32,126 nt of DNA. It comes from a virus. Below are positions 1 to 10,792 of this stretch, in pieces. The position numbers and the translations under genes are program-made. Under the pieces are notes generated by a model. It made no database searches. It was not told the DNA's origin and saw only the letters and a list, made by a program, of their open reading frames with translations. The stretch spans positions 1-32,126 of the IMG/VR virus record IMGVR_UViG_3300008050_000172; one strand, given 5' to 3'. Positions within the stretch are counted from its first letter, which is position 1. Each line of letters opens with the position of its first letter.

Positions 1-804
1 ACGCTAAACGTGCCTCCCGGCATCGCTGCCCTCCCGGCTGCGGTGGCTGCTGTGCTTCCTGAATTGGCGAAGGCGCTTGAGAACGATATTGCGGCTCTCG
101 CGCAGCGGGAACTGAAAACGTCGCTGATCGAGTACCAGCAGGGGCTCAAGCTGTCTAACTTTCCGGTCAAGGCGACGGCGCTGAAGTCGAGCACCGTCAA
201 GTTCGCGACAATTAGCCTCGCAGGCTGGTTGGCGAACGCTGTTGAAACTGGGTGGGGCGGCGGCAACATGGTCCCTAGTTTTGTGAAGGGTCGCGGATTG
301 TCGCCTCCTGGCGGGAAGCGCGGGACATACGCGACAATTCGATTCAGGCATCAGAAGGGTAAAACTGCGGGGGTCGCTGGGATGCCGATGGGTAGCCTGG
401 AATCGAAGCGCGGCATGAACAAGCAGCAAGCCGCTCTGGTCGGTCGGAAGATCGGACGCGCTGCAAAGAACGACCTGACGAACAACGCGAGCGCCCCTGC
501 GCCTGGGAGCGGTAAATCTGCTCGATTGTCGTCTTCCGCAGCGTCCGGTATGGGCGCTATGACCATGAAGGGCTCTGCGCCGGGTGCAAAGCAGCACTCT
601 GGCTCGATCTACGGCGGCATGAGCAAGCGCGTTGACTCGGCAGGGACAAGCTACGAAACTTACCGCCGAGCGAGCATCCATGTGGCAGGCAAGTGGATTC
701 ATCCTGGGATCGACGGGCACCACTTCTTCGACAGGGCGCTCAAACGCTTCCCAGGACACGCTAGGCTGCTGATTAAGACGGCTGTGGACAATCTGAAGGT
801 CTGA
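1..804 (+). CDS. Putative neck / head-tail connector protein (HK97 gp10-like), 5' end uncertain
   Basis: The frame is open to the left edge. A GTG at position 10 could start a 264-residue protein, but the nine visible bases before it contain no ribosome-binding site, so the true start may lie outside the window. The C-terminus carries a tryptophan-His-Pro-Gly stretch (KWIHPGIDGHHFFDRALKRF) like the W-HPG-FF/L-AL pattern of HK97 gp10-type neck proteins, which sit between the portal ring and the tail. The middle is Gly/Ser/Lys-rich and looks poorly ordered. The gene stops 2 bases before the next one and precedes the terminator, sheath and tube genes, the usual place for a neck protein. The family assignment rests on one C-terminal motif and on position. 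Confidence 0.5.
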   Translation, partial: TLNVPPGIAALPAAVAAVLPELAKALENDIAALAQRELKTSLIEYQQGLKLSNFPVKATALKSSTVKFATISLAGWLANAVETGWGGGNMVPSFVKGRGLSPPGGKRGTYATIRFRHQKGKTAGVAGMPMGSLESKRGMNKQQAALVGRKIGRAAKNDLTNNASAPAPGSGKSARLSSSAASGMGAMTMKGSAPGAKQHSGSIYGGMSKRVDSAGTSYETYRRASIHVAGKWIHPGIDGHHFFDRALKRFPGHARLLIKTAVDNLKV

Positions 805-806
805 GA

Positions 807-1484
807 ATGAGCGCCAACGTCCCAGAGCAGCGTATTCGCCTTGTCCTCCAGCAGGGGGTAACGGCGATCAGTGGCGATGTGACGCTGCTAGACACCATTC
901 TGAGCGACCTGTCAGCGAGCGATCTGGCGGTGATCAAGGGGTATTGGACCGATCACCCGCCAACAGTGGTCAGCGGCTACGCACGCGCAGAGGGACCGTT
1001 CCCCTGCTGGGCGGTCACGTTGACCTCTGAGGAGATCACTCAGGACTACGTTGGAGTGGGGCAGCAGGCGACGTTTCTAGGCGGTCCTCCACCCACGACA
1101 GACTGCAAAAGCGGAACGGAGTTCAAGCGGCGGGTGACGGGTACTTACGGGATCACGATCTATGCCGAACACCCAGACGTTTGCGCCTGCTATTATCGTG
1201 TCGCTAGAAAGATAATGAACGTGGGTATGTGGCGTCTTCTTGAGGGTGGGTTGAATGAACCGACCCTCTCAGGAGCCGATCTAGCGCCAGATCCCAGGTA
1301 TTCACCAGAGAACTTGTTCGTTCGGCGGCTAACCGTCTCCACCGAATACGAGGAGGTTTGGGTCGATTCAGATGCGTTGGCGGTTGCTTTGATGACGACA
1401 ATCGAGGATTATCTAACCTGCGACGGCACCCTCAATATCTTCCATGAAGATTCCGGCGGCGGCGTCAAGCCGTATATCGAATAG
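807..1484 (+). CDS. Putative tail terminator / neck protein
   Basis: This 225-residue protein begins 2 bases after the preceding stop, with AG-rich sequence (GTCTGAGA) just upstream. No catalytic motif is visible. It is an alpha/beta protein with a mid-region pattern (YGITIYAEHPDVCACYY followed by a helical segment) and a later strand-rich part (LFVRRLTVSTEYEEVW), suited to a ring-forming tail completion protein. Its place between a neck-type gene and the sheath gene is where contractile phages encode the protein that caps the tail tube and joins it to the head. The call is mainly by synteny; another neck or head-completion protein is possible. Confidence 0.45.
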   Translation: MSANVPEQRIRLVLQQGVTAISGDVTLLDTILSDLSASDLAVIKGYWTDHPPTVVSGYARAEGPFPCWAVTLTSEEITQDYVGVGQQATFLGGPPPTTDCKSGTEFKRRVTGTYGITIYAEHPDVCACYYRVARKIMNVGMWRLLEGGLNEPTLSGADLAPDPRYSPENLFVRRLTVSTEYEEVWVDSDALAVALMTTIEDYLTCDGTLNIFHEDSGGGVKPYIE

Positions 1485-1507
1485 AAAGTCAAAGGGGAGA
1501 AGCCCAG

Positions 1508-1882
1508 ATGGCACCACCGAAGACGCGAAAGCGCAAAGCAGCATCCCCTTCTAGGGGCGACAGCCCGTCTGTGCCCTTCGTCCCCCCTCGCAAGAAGCGT
1601 AAGGCCGCACCTGGGCTAGGTGTGACCCACGCTGTTTCTTCGACCTCCAGAGGGCTTGAAACGACTGCGCGCTATGCAGGGCACACGAGTAAGCTCTTTC
1701 CGCACGGCGGCGCAGCGTTTGAGGTGTGGTGCAACGAGAAGGGGATCAATAGCCGCGAAAAGCGGTCCACCGAGGATTGGTCTGCCCTGCTTGAGGAGTT
1801 TGCCAATCGTCCCATTCACGGTCTTCGTCGCGGTGAAGCTGGCGGGAACCACCGGGCGAACGCTCGCGACTTGCGGAGTTAG
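1508..1882 (+). CDS. Small basic protein of unknown function upstream of the sheath gene
   Basis: I do not recognise this 124-residue protein. A good ribosome-binding site (AAGGGGAG) lies about 9 bases before the ATG. The first 35 residues are very rich in Lys, Arg and Pro (KTRKRKAA, PRKKRKAA), suggesting an unstructured nucleic-acid- or membrane-contacting tail. The remainder is more ordered, with a segment HTSKLFPHGGAAFEVWCNEK and a helix around WSALLEEFANRP. It ends 6 bases before the sheath start and probably belongs to the same transcript. A competing + frame overlaps (1656-1922), but this frame has the better ribosome-binding site and fits the spacing to both neighbours. Confidence 0.6.
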   Translation: MAPPKTRKRKAASPSRGDSPSVPFVPPRKKRKAAPGLGVTHAVSSTSRGLETTARYAGHTSKLFPHGGAAFEVWCNEKGINSREKRSTEDWSALLEEFANRPIHGLRRGEAGGNHRANARDLRS

Positions 1883-1888
1883 ACGACA

Positions 1889-4699
1889 ATGGCGACGACA
1901 ATCTATTTCAACTCTCGCGTAACAGCGATCCCAGGTTCGTACTCTGAGGTTGACGCGAGCGGGCTGGCTCAAGTTGGACTCGGCGCAACTGGGATTGTCG
2001 CCTTGATCGGAGAGGTCGAGGGTGGGGAACCCGGCGTTGTTCACAGGGTGTCGAACCCCGGCAAGATCGGCAAGATGTTCAAAGAGGGCGATCTACTTGA
2101 GGGTGGAACGATGCTCTTTGACCCGTCGAAAGACCCAGGCATCCCCGGCGGTGCTCAAGAGGTTATGTTCGTCAAGGTCAACCCCGCGACCCAGAGCACA
2201 TTGACCCTGGACGACGACGGCGGGAACCCTGCTCTCAAGTTGGCTAGCCGCGATTACGGCGCTTTCACTGAGCGCATCAACGTGGACGTTTCCAACGGCA
2301 GCGATCCAAACACGAAGGCGGTCCAGATCGGCTTCGATAGCGTCGTTGAGACTTTTGACAACATCGGCGCAGACGGCGTGGCGACAATCCAGTACACCGG
2401 GACCGCTGGCGTCGCAGATGTGTCGTTCACGCACAGTGGCGGGCTGACAGCCGCCGTCAGTGCGTCGTTCGCGGGCCGGGGGAATGAGCTTATCGGCACC
2501 ATCCCCAGCAACCCAGGACTGAACGGCGACCTTGCTCAGACCGCTAGCCTTGAAACAATGGAGATCACTAGCGACGGCACAGAAACGTCGCAGATCACGA
2601 TCTACGGGCTGGACGCTGGCGACAATCCGGTGTCTGACACAATCACACTGGGCGGCACCCCCGCCACCTATGTAAACGGCGTCCAGACGTTCAAGGCTGG
2701 CGGCGTCCTGGGGATCTACCTGCACGCTGCCCCCGGTGGCGCGACGTTTACCGTTCGGGGCAATACCACGAGCACCCCTGTGCTAGCCGCCACAGGTGGC
2801 GGTCAGCATTACGGGCTTTACGACTGGAGCAGTGATCCGCTTGAAGGCGGTGGGCCGATTAACGTCTGGACCGATGGTGCCAGTAATGCGTGGCTCCTGA
2901 TTATCGGGCAAAACGGCGGCGGTCCCTACATGGAAGCGGTTGAACTGGATGGCGTCAACCCAGTCACGACCTCAGAGGCAGGCTGGGTAGAGGTCAGCAT
3001 GTTCGCTCTCGGGGTGGTGGACGCCGCCCGAACCGTCAACTTCCAGTCGTACTGGTTTCAAGCGGGTCAGGCTCAATTGTCGTCTGATCACCCCGACGAC
3101 ACGACTCAGAAGGTCACGATCTACGGGATGGACGTTGCTGGCCCAGCAGTCCAGTCGGAGACAATTCAACTGAATGGGACTGCCCCCGTCACGACGACGG
3201 GTAGTTGGTCTGCGATCTACGGAGCGGAAATCGACGCGGTTACAGCCGGGAACATGAACGTCTTCGCGGGAACGTCGTCGCCGCAGCAGGTTCATCTTTT
3301 CGGCTTCACGCCAGGGCAGACCCGCAGGGGGCTCGTTACTGCTGATTACGTCTTGAACGCGACCACGCTTTCATGGACGCAAGATCCGACCCCTGGACCT
3401 CCGAATGTTGTAGCGATTTTGATTGGCACTGATAACACTGGCTCTGCCGCGATGGAACGGATCAGCGGCGCATCCGGCACGAGTTCGACTTCCTGGCGAA
3501 CAATCCAGACGATTGCGTGTGCGTTGACGCCAGACGGCATTGACATTCTTCCGGCCTACACACCGTTTACGTTGACTGAATCGACGTATCCCACTTTTGA
3601 GGACTGGGAGGTCTTCTTTGCCACACAGGCTGAGTGGACGCTGACGAAGCTGATGGTGACGCCCTCTGCGGATTACGACATTGAGGCGCTTGACGAGTTT
3701 GGAAGTCAGAGTGCGCTGGCCTCTGGTTACAGCATCCTCGACATTCTGACCGACATGGCTGCGGTCATTAACGCGGGAAGCAGCTTCGTCAGTGCAGAGA
3801 TCCTGGGAGCCGCGACAGGAGCCCCGGCGAATCTATCAACCGCGCAATATCTCAGCGGTGGCACGGAGGGCGCGACTTCGTTTGGCGACTGGCAAGATGC
3901 GCTGAACCTCCTCCGCGATTACCGCGTCAACACGGTGGTCCCGTTGACCAACGATACCGCCGTGCAGGCGGCGACAATCTCGCACTGCACCTATATGTGC
4001 GCGGCTGGACGCTCTGAGCGCGACTGTGTGCTCGGCGCGACTTCGGCAATCAACCTGTCCGATGCGAAGGCGCTTGCACTGAGTATGAACACGCGCCACG
4101 CAAGGCTGCTGATTCAGGACATTCAGCGGTTCAACACGAGCGGGACGAAGGAGCGGTTCGCACCTCCGTTTAGCGCGTGCATCGCAGCCGGAATGCAGGC
4201 GGGTAGCGAGGTCGGCACGAGCCTGACGTTCAAGTACCTAAACGTCCTCGACTTCTTCGGCAACGACGCGACCTACACCATTCAGGACGACGCCAACGAA
4301 CTGATTCAGGCAGGGCTCTGCATGATCGAGAAGAACCCAAATGTGGGCTTCCGGTGGCTCAGAAACGTGACCACCTACTTGATCGACAATAACCTTGCGT
4401 ACTGCGAGGCTTCGGTGAACGAAGCGGTGAACTACTCGGTCTACACGCTTCGGACGGCGCTTGAAGCGATTGTCGGCAAGAAGGGCTTTGCCGGGACAGT
4501 GACAGCAGCACAGGGCATCGCAATCTCGGTCCTGGGGCAGTTGGTCGGCGTGACAGCCATCGTCAGCTACAAGAACCTGACTATCGAATTGACTGGCGAC
4601 GTTATGACAATTGATGTGGAGATCGCCCCGGTCATTCCCGTCAACTTCATAAAGACGACAATCCATCTTGTTTCTGCCTCGTTTGAGGCTTCGACCTAG
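1889..4699 (+). CDS. Phage tail sheath protein with large inserted beta-domains
   Basis: This is the contractile sheath subunit that polymerises around the tail tube and shortens during DNA injection. The conserved C-terminal half is clear: the segment from YLSGGTEGATSFGDWQDAL, then a glycine-free helical/strand core, GVTAIVSYKN, and the final strand region ending ITIHLV-like, typical of sheath C-termini that donate strands to neighbours. At 936 residues it is far longer than a minimal sheath. The extra mass lies between about residues 150 and 600 and includes two similar domains starting near residue 235 (ITIYGLDAGDNPVSDTITL) and residue 406 (VTIYGMDVAGPAVQSETIQL), apparently a tandem duplication displayed on the tail surface. 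The ATG overlaps a CGACAAT motif (CGACAATGG), with a second copy at codons 3-5. The family call is firm; the role of the insertions is unknown. Confidence 0.9.
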   Translation: MATTIYFNSRVTAIPGSYSEVDASGLAQVGLGATGIVALIGEVEGGEPGVVHRVSNPGKIGKMFKEGDLLEGGTMLFDPSKDPGIPGGAQEVMFVKVNPATQSTLTLDDDGGNPALKLASRDYGAFTERINVDVSNGSDPNTKAVQIGFDSVVETFDNIGADGVATIQYTGTAGVADVSFTHSGGLTAAVSASFAGRGNELIGTIPSNPGLNGDLAQTASLETMEITSDGTETSQITIYGLDAGDNPVSDTITLGGTPATYVNGVQTFKAGGVLGIYLHAAPGGATFTVRGNTTSTPVLAATGGGQHYGLYDWSSDPLEGGGPINVWTDGASNAWLLIIGQNGGGPYMEAVELDGVNPVTTSEAGWVEVSMFALGVVDAARTVNFQSYWFQAGQAQLSSDHPDDTTQKVTIYGMDVAGPAVQSETIQLNGTAPVTTTGSWSAIYGAEIDAVTAGNMNVFAGTSSPQQVHLFGFTPGQTRRGLVTADYVLNATTLSWTQDPTPGPPNVVAILIGTDNTGSAAMERISGASGTSSTSWRTIQTIACALTPDGIDILPAYTPFTLTESTYPTFEDWEVFFATQAEWTLTKLMVTPSADYDIEALDEFGSQSALASGYSILDILTDMAAVINAGSSFVSAEILGAATGAPANLSTAQYLSGGTEGATSFGDWQDALNLLRDYRVNTVVPLTNDTAVQAATISHCTYMCAAGRSERDCVLGATSAINLSDAKALALSMNTRHARLLIQDIQRFNTSGTKERFAPPFSACIAAGMQAGSEVGTSLTFKYLNVLDFFGNDATYTIQDDANELIQAGLCMIEKNPNVGFRWLRNVTTYLIDNNLAYCEASVNEAVNYSVYTLRTALEAIVGKKGFAGTVTAAQGIAISVLGQLVGVTAIVSYKNLTIELTGDVMTIDVEIAPVIPVNFIKTTIHLVSASFEAST

Positions 4700-4718
4700 C
4701 ATGTGGGAGTAGACGACA

Positions 4719-5171
4719 ATGGCGACAGGCAACGTCCTTACTGGTGCGAGAGCACGATTTACGCTTGAAGGCACTCAGGTCGGCTACGCAACGGGTGTCA
4801 CGGTGCGGGAATCGATCACCTATGAGCCTGTGCAGACTCTCGACAACATTCAGGTGGTAGAGCACGCGCCCACTGGCTACGAATGTTCCATGACCGCCGA
4901 GCTTGTGCGGATCATCGGTTCGACTATCAAGTCGGAGGGCTGGTTCCCGAAGCAGGGGGTTTCTCCCGAGGACCATCTGTCGAACATCTTGTCGAGCGGC
5001 GAATTGACGGCGACAATCGAGGCTGACGCGAACATCGGCACGCCCCAGATTGTTATGAACGTCGAAGGCGTCAGGATCTCCGAGAGAAACATGAACGTCA
5101 CCGCACGAGGTATCGTTGGAACCAACGTGTCAATGGTCGCTATCAGGTGCCGGGACGAGAGCGACGCTTAA
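4719..5171 (+). CDS. Phage tail tube protein
   Basis: This 150-residue protein directly follows the sheath, as tube genes do. Its size and strand-rich composition match the Hcp/gp19-like fold whose hexamers stack to form the inner tube. Visible support includes an N-terminal ligand-like region (GARARFTLEGTQVGYATGVTV), a central helix segment, and a C-terminal strand pair (IVMNVEGVRISERNMNVTARG). The start lies 19 bases after the sheath stop, preceded by GGGAG about 9 bases upstream. As at the sheath gene, the ATG is embedded in the CGACAATGG word. The assignment rests on size, predicted fold and synteny. Confidence 0.8.
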   Translation: MATGNVLTGARARFTLEGTQVGYATGVTVRESITYEPVQTLDNIQVVEHAPTGYECSMTAELVRIIGSTIKSEGWFPKQGVSPEDHLSNILSSGELTATIEADANIGTPQIVMNVEGVRISERNMNVTARGIVGTNVSMVAIRCRDESDA

Positions 5172-5201
5172 ACATGAACCACCCGCTTGCATGGAGGCAA
5201 C

Positions 5202-5696
5202 ATGGCAGAGAACGCAGAATTGGGCAGCGCGGCTAGGAAGCGCAAGAAGGCAGCAGCACCGCCACCCCCTACCACATCAAAAACCGGGCTCAACGTCGTT
5301 ACGCCCCCCACACTCGCCCCTAGCGGTCCTGAGAAGGACCACGAAGGCAGCGGAGGGGTGTCAGCGGAGCATGAGTTCGATCTCGACTACACTGACGGGC
5401 GCGGCTACCACTGGGCGGGGCATTTCAAGAGTCACATTCTGAACATCAAGGAGCGAGCAGCCGTTGGCCTGACCCGCTCCAGACTAACAGCCAATACGCC
5501 TGCTCAAGTAGTTGACGCGGCTACCCTAAACCTGCTTGAAATGCAGGCGCATCTTGCGGTCGCACTGGAGGAAGCCCCTGAGTGGGCGTCTGATCTAGGC
5601 GAGCTTTACGATGTAGGGGTGGTGGCGGCTATCTACGGGGAGGTGGCCTCACATGAGGCTAGGTTTTGGGGAACAGGCGATGGAGAAGCACGCTGA
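5202..5696 (+). CDS. Putative tail assembly chaperone, upstream (G-like) frame
   Basis: This gene lies between the tube and tape measure genes and overlaps the next frame, the hallmark of tail assembly chaperone pairs (gpG/gpGT in lambda, E/E' in P2). The 164-residue product has a Lys/Arg and proline-rich N-terminus (residues 10-30), then a mainly helical domain (HILNIKERAAVGLTRSRL through LLEMQAHLAVALEEAPEW). I chose the ATG at 5202, preceded by GGAGG with a 4-base gap, over a TTG five codons upstream. The last 15 codons overlap the next frame, with a TTTT run near 5664 where a frame change could occur. The function is inferred from position and architecture. Confidence 0.65.
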   Translation: MAENAELGSAARKRKKAAAPPPPTTSKTGLNVVTPPTLAPSGPEKDHEGSGGVSAEHEFDLDYTDGRGYHWAGHFKSHILNIKERAAVGLTRSRLTANTPAQVVDAATLNLLEMQAHLAVALEEAPEWASDLGELYDVGVVAAIYGEVASHEARFWGTGDGEAR

Positions 5697-5993
5697 AAGG
5701 ATGCTGGCTGATCCGCTCTGGACTCTGAGGTGGATCTGGTACAAGCGCACGGGCTCGCCGCCAATCGAGTTTAGCGCGTTTACGCCCGCTGAGATCACGC
5801 CGTTCCTAGTAGGCATGGAGGACGCTTTGGACGCGAGCGATGGATTGTCGCCTACTCGCTGGGGTCCACCACGAACTCTGAACGCTCCATCTTCCTGGGA
5901 CGAGGCTGTTGTGACTGGTGATCCGCTGATCGATCACTGGGAACAGGAGATCGCGGCTGGGCGCACCCCTGACTTGAGTGCTGGGCTGGGCTG

Positions 5994-5994
<1 letters not shown>
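5653..5994 (+). CDS. Putative tail assembly chaperone, downstream (T-like) frame
   Basis: This frame is +1 relative to the previous gene and overlaps it by 44 bases. It may be translated as a fusion through ribosomal frameshifting, or start at ATG 5653 or at ATG 5680, the latter preceded by GGGGA about 8 bases upstream. The product of up to 113 residues contains a helical, Trp-rich segment (MLADPLWTLRWIWYKRTGSPP) followed by a Pro/Asp-rich tail. Its stop overlaps the tape measure ATG by one base (TGATG). In characterised phages this frame is made at a low ratio as a C-terminal extension that binds the tape measure protein. Which start is used is undecided. Confidence 0.6.
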
Positions 5995-7630
<1,636 letters not shown>

Positions 7631-7631
<1 letters not shown>

Positions 7632-9583
7632 TGGCTGAATCAACACTGCCTAACGAGTATGAGCATCTGGATGTCGTCGCCGAACGGCAGTCGGCAGCAG
7701 GAGCGGGGTCCGTTTCGCTCCAGCAGGGTCACTTTATCAAGGTGACTTTCTACCGATTCTACGATTGGCGAAAGGCAGCGGTCGATGGGCTGACTCAGGG
7801 CGAATCACAGGCGTTCATGGAGGGCAACGTGTCGCCTGCTGCTGTGCGAAACGTGGCGTTGCCCATGCACAGCAACACGAATATGTCGTCAACTGACACT
7901 TCCGCCCGCGCATGGAACGGGCAGGACGTAATTCCCGCGAGGGTCTACACCATGCACCCTGCGGATCAGTTGATCGCTCCCGGCGCAGCGGGTCGGACTG
8001 AACTGGTGGGCACAGTTACGAGGCTAACAACGTCGAAGCGTCTGGACTCGGCGGCTGGCACTTTCACAATGGACTCAAAGGTCTTTGGCGAGTGGGTTGG
8101 TGCTGACGAGCCAATCATGGGAAACGGCGGGCTGGGGTCTGATAACTCAATCCACAAGTATGTGGACGCTGGCGACTGGGTGGAGATCAACGTCGTTAGC
8201 TCGGACGAGCGCACAACGGCTATGGGAGAAAGCGAACGCACGATCATGGTCGGTAAGGTAGATGGCGTGTCGATCAGAAGTTCGACTAGCGGGTCAGGCG
8301 GCACAAACACGACAGTCACGATTCGGGGTCGCGACGGCGGGTCGGTGTTTGAAGACACTTCGCTCTATTTCAACCCGTATGATCCAGGGTTCAACAACCC
8401 GGTCGGCGTCGATATGGCGACAATGATTCACGACATTGGCGGCTCGCCTACCGAAATGGTCAAAGAGCTACTGGGGCTGGTCAGTAATCCAACGGCAATC
8501 TACGGCATGACTCCTGTGGTGCCAGACGGCGGGCTCTGGTTCGACGGGGTGGAGACTGCCGTGGAGTTTGGCGATGTTGTCAATTCCGACACCATGCACC
8601 CGACGCGGGGGGTCTACTTCGATCCTGGCCTATTGTCGCCTGGGCAGTACACCCCTCTGTGGCAGTTCGTCCAAAGCTACGGGAACCCACAGATGAACGA
8701 GGTGTGGGTGGACACCGATCCGACGAAGATCGGGCCTAACAACCACCCCCAAAGTGCGCCCCGCCGCCTCCACGTAATCATGCGGGAAAAGCCCTTCGTG
8801 AACGTGTTCGACGGCGAGGATAGCCCCTGGTTCGATATGGAGGCCCGTGCAGTCAATCTCAAGGAGGTCAAGAACGTCACCCTCTCGCGAGGAACCGACC
8901 GCTACAACCACATGACCCTGCTGGTCGAAATGCCAGCCACAATGAATCAAGATGTTTTCGCAATCTGCAAGCCGACCGTGAACTTTCACAGCGTCAAGCG
9001 GTACGGGCTCAAGAAGTTGGAGGTGTCCCTTCCGATTTATTCGCAGTACGAGGGCAAGGATCATGCGTCCCTTGTTGCCGAGCTTGCGGAATGGCGAGAT
9101 ATGTTCGTTTCGTGGAACGTGCTCAATCCGTACTACTGGGAGGGTACGTTCACCATCGCCGGGATACGCGGTGACCTTCAAGTGGGTCAGAAGGTGGTTG
9201 TCGAGGGCGGGCCGCTTCCGAACTTCCCAGACGGCCCACTGACTCCAGTCGGTGACGGCTACGTTCGGAACCCCTCGTGGAATGATCTTGCGGGGGTTGT
9301 GTCGCACAGCGTTCCAGGCACTTCGACCACCTTTTACATTGAGTCAGTAAGCCATTCATGGGGTGCAGGGCTCAGTCCCACGGCTGAAACCACGATTGTC
9401 GTCTCCCGTGGCTACCCCGAAGCTGACCGCCTGAAGCACATCAGAGCCCTCTATGGTCTTTGGAGCGATACGACAGATCCGGCGCTGGCGAACGTGGCAC
9501 GACCGCAGGCAACGAACATCTGGGGCAACACTGGCGCTGCTGGTGGACTGAATAGCAGCGTCCGCGACGGGGTGATCACATGA
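7631..9583 (+). CDS. Baseplate hub protein (gp27/gpD-like)
   Basis: This 650-residue protein occupies the hub position between the tape measure and the spike. The most telling segment is mid-protein: PLWQFVQSYGNPQMNEVWVD, then PRRLHVIMREKPF, an arrangement common to hub proteins that form a tube-like trimer under the tail tube. A later stretch (YWEGTFTIAGIRGDLQVGQK) looks like the barrel domain that continues the lumen, followed by a conserved-looking VSHSWGAGLSPTAETTIVVS ending. It overlaps the spike gene by 4 bases (ATGA). The hub usually trimerises and plugs onto the spike; that is known for the family and not shown here. Confidence 0.75.
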
Positions 9584-10572
9584 GCGAAAGGTTCAAACCG
9601 TTTCGCCGCCCGAACCAGTCGAAGGCTTACGCGCCTGGAGATCGTTCGACCTCGCCTGTCGCGTTGCAGCGCCTTCGACGCCGGATGCAGGGTAAGGGCG
9701 CTCGGTACTCAGATGGGTCGCTGATGCGTGGCTATGTGATTGCTGCCTACGCTCCTGACGATCCAGACGCATCTAGCAGCCCAGAGCGTGTGGGGCTGAC
9801 TGACAAGTTTTCGTCATGGCTCTTTGACATAGAGATCATGGAGGGGTCCACCCGAGGGGTGTTGAAGCGCGTGCCCATGCTCAACACGGCGTTTGGCATC
9901 ACAGACATGACACAGTGGGTGCCGAGGGCTGCGACAGTCGATGTGAAGACCGACAACACGCTCCTTCTTGAGTCTACGTCCGAGCAGACGGCGGGGGCGG
10001 TTCACGAGTCGGACGGCGACTGTGTGGTGGTTGCGTTCCTCGACAACGACTTGATGAAGCCGATCATCATCGGAACGCTGCCCCACCCCGAAACGACCCG
10101 ACAGATCAGCGTGCAGGACGATCCCCAGTACAAGTATCAAGCCATCGTTCGTGGGAACCTGATCGGGATTCAGGACGGCGGGCAGGTTGACATTGATATC
10201 ACCAACCAGACGACCGGAACCGTGGAGCAGGGTGGCACCGAAGAGGCGGCGTCGAATCCGGCGCTGGTAATCACCGCACCCGAGGCGACAATTACGATCA
10301 ATGATGATGGCGTGCAGATCGAACTGAGTGCCGGAAAGAAGACGACAATCGACGCGGGCAGTGGCGGCACTGTCGAGGCGATGCTCCACGAGTCGGCGTT
10401 CGCAGAGTTGTTCCCAGACCCCTACCTGTCGGAGGCGATTCCCATTCTGTCGGCGGCTGGTGCGATGTTCGGTTTGACTTGCCCGAACTTGATAGCGGCG
10501 TTGGCGATCCTAGCCAGCGGAACTACCACGACAGGCGCTAGCGTCGCTACAGCCGGGATTGAGAGCGACTGA
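9580..10572 (+). CDS. Baseplate spike protein (gpV/gp5-like, OB-fold and beta-helix)
   Basis: This is the central spike, likely the puncturing tip. Residues about 142-170 (GDCVVVAFLDNDLMKPIIIG followed by TLPHP) match the OB-fold signature of gpV/gp5-type spikes, where a Gly precedes the HP-like end. A strand-repeat region follows at about residues 230-265 (ATITINDDGVQIELSAGKKT), consistent with a short triple-stranded beta-helix. The C-terminal 60 residues are Ala/Leu/Ile-rich (ILSAAGAMFGLTCPNLIAAL), unusual for a sharp tip and perhaps a contact surface. No lysozyme domain is visible. It overlaps the hub by 4 bases. Confidence 0.75.
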   Translation: MSERFKPFRRPNQSKAYAPGDRSTSPVALQRLRRRMQGKGARYSDGSLMRGYVIAAYAPDDPDASSSPERVGLTDKFSSWLFDIEIMEGSTRGVLKRVPMLNTAFGITDMTQWVPRAATVDVKTDNTLLLESTSEQTAGAVHESDGDCVVVAFLDNDLMKPIIIGTLPHPETTRQISVQDDPQYKYQAIVRGNLIGIQDGGQVDIDITNQTTGTVEQGGTEEAASNPALVITAPEATITINDDGVQIELSAGKKTTIDAGSGGTVEAMLHESAFAELFPDPYLSEAIPILSAAGAMFGLTCPNLIAALAILASGTTTTGASVATAGIESD

Positions 10573-10573
10573 T

Positions 10574-10792
10574 ATGGCACTCGACGCGACGGTAATTCGG
10601 GACGCTCTGATCGCTTCAATTGAGGCGGGGATGGACCCTATCGACAAAGATCCAGTGACCAACCCAGATCTGGCCCAGCAGATCAACGAAGCGTTGTGGG
10701 GCGCGGTCGCTGATACGATTGTCGCCCAGCTTCAGGCGAACGCTGAAGTGGTAGATTCAGGCGGCTCACCGACTGGAGATAAGATCCAATGA
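10574..10792 (+). CDS. Small acidic protein of unknown function in the baseplate operon
   Basis: This 72-residue helical protein (ATVIRDALIASIEAGMDPID, then QQINEALWGAVADTIVAQLQ) is not recognised. The ATG at 10574 lies 1 base after the spike stop. A TTG five codons upstream in the same frame is a less likely start. The stop overlaps the next gene by 4 bases (ATGA), so it is translationally coupled within the baseplate cluster. Small helical proteins here in other phages are often spike or hub accessories, but no function can be assigned. Confidence 0.7.
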   Translation: MALDATVIRDALIASIEAGMDPIDKDPVTNPDLAQQINEALWGAVADTIVAQLQANAEVVDSGGSPTGDKIQ

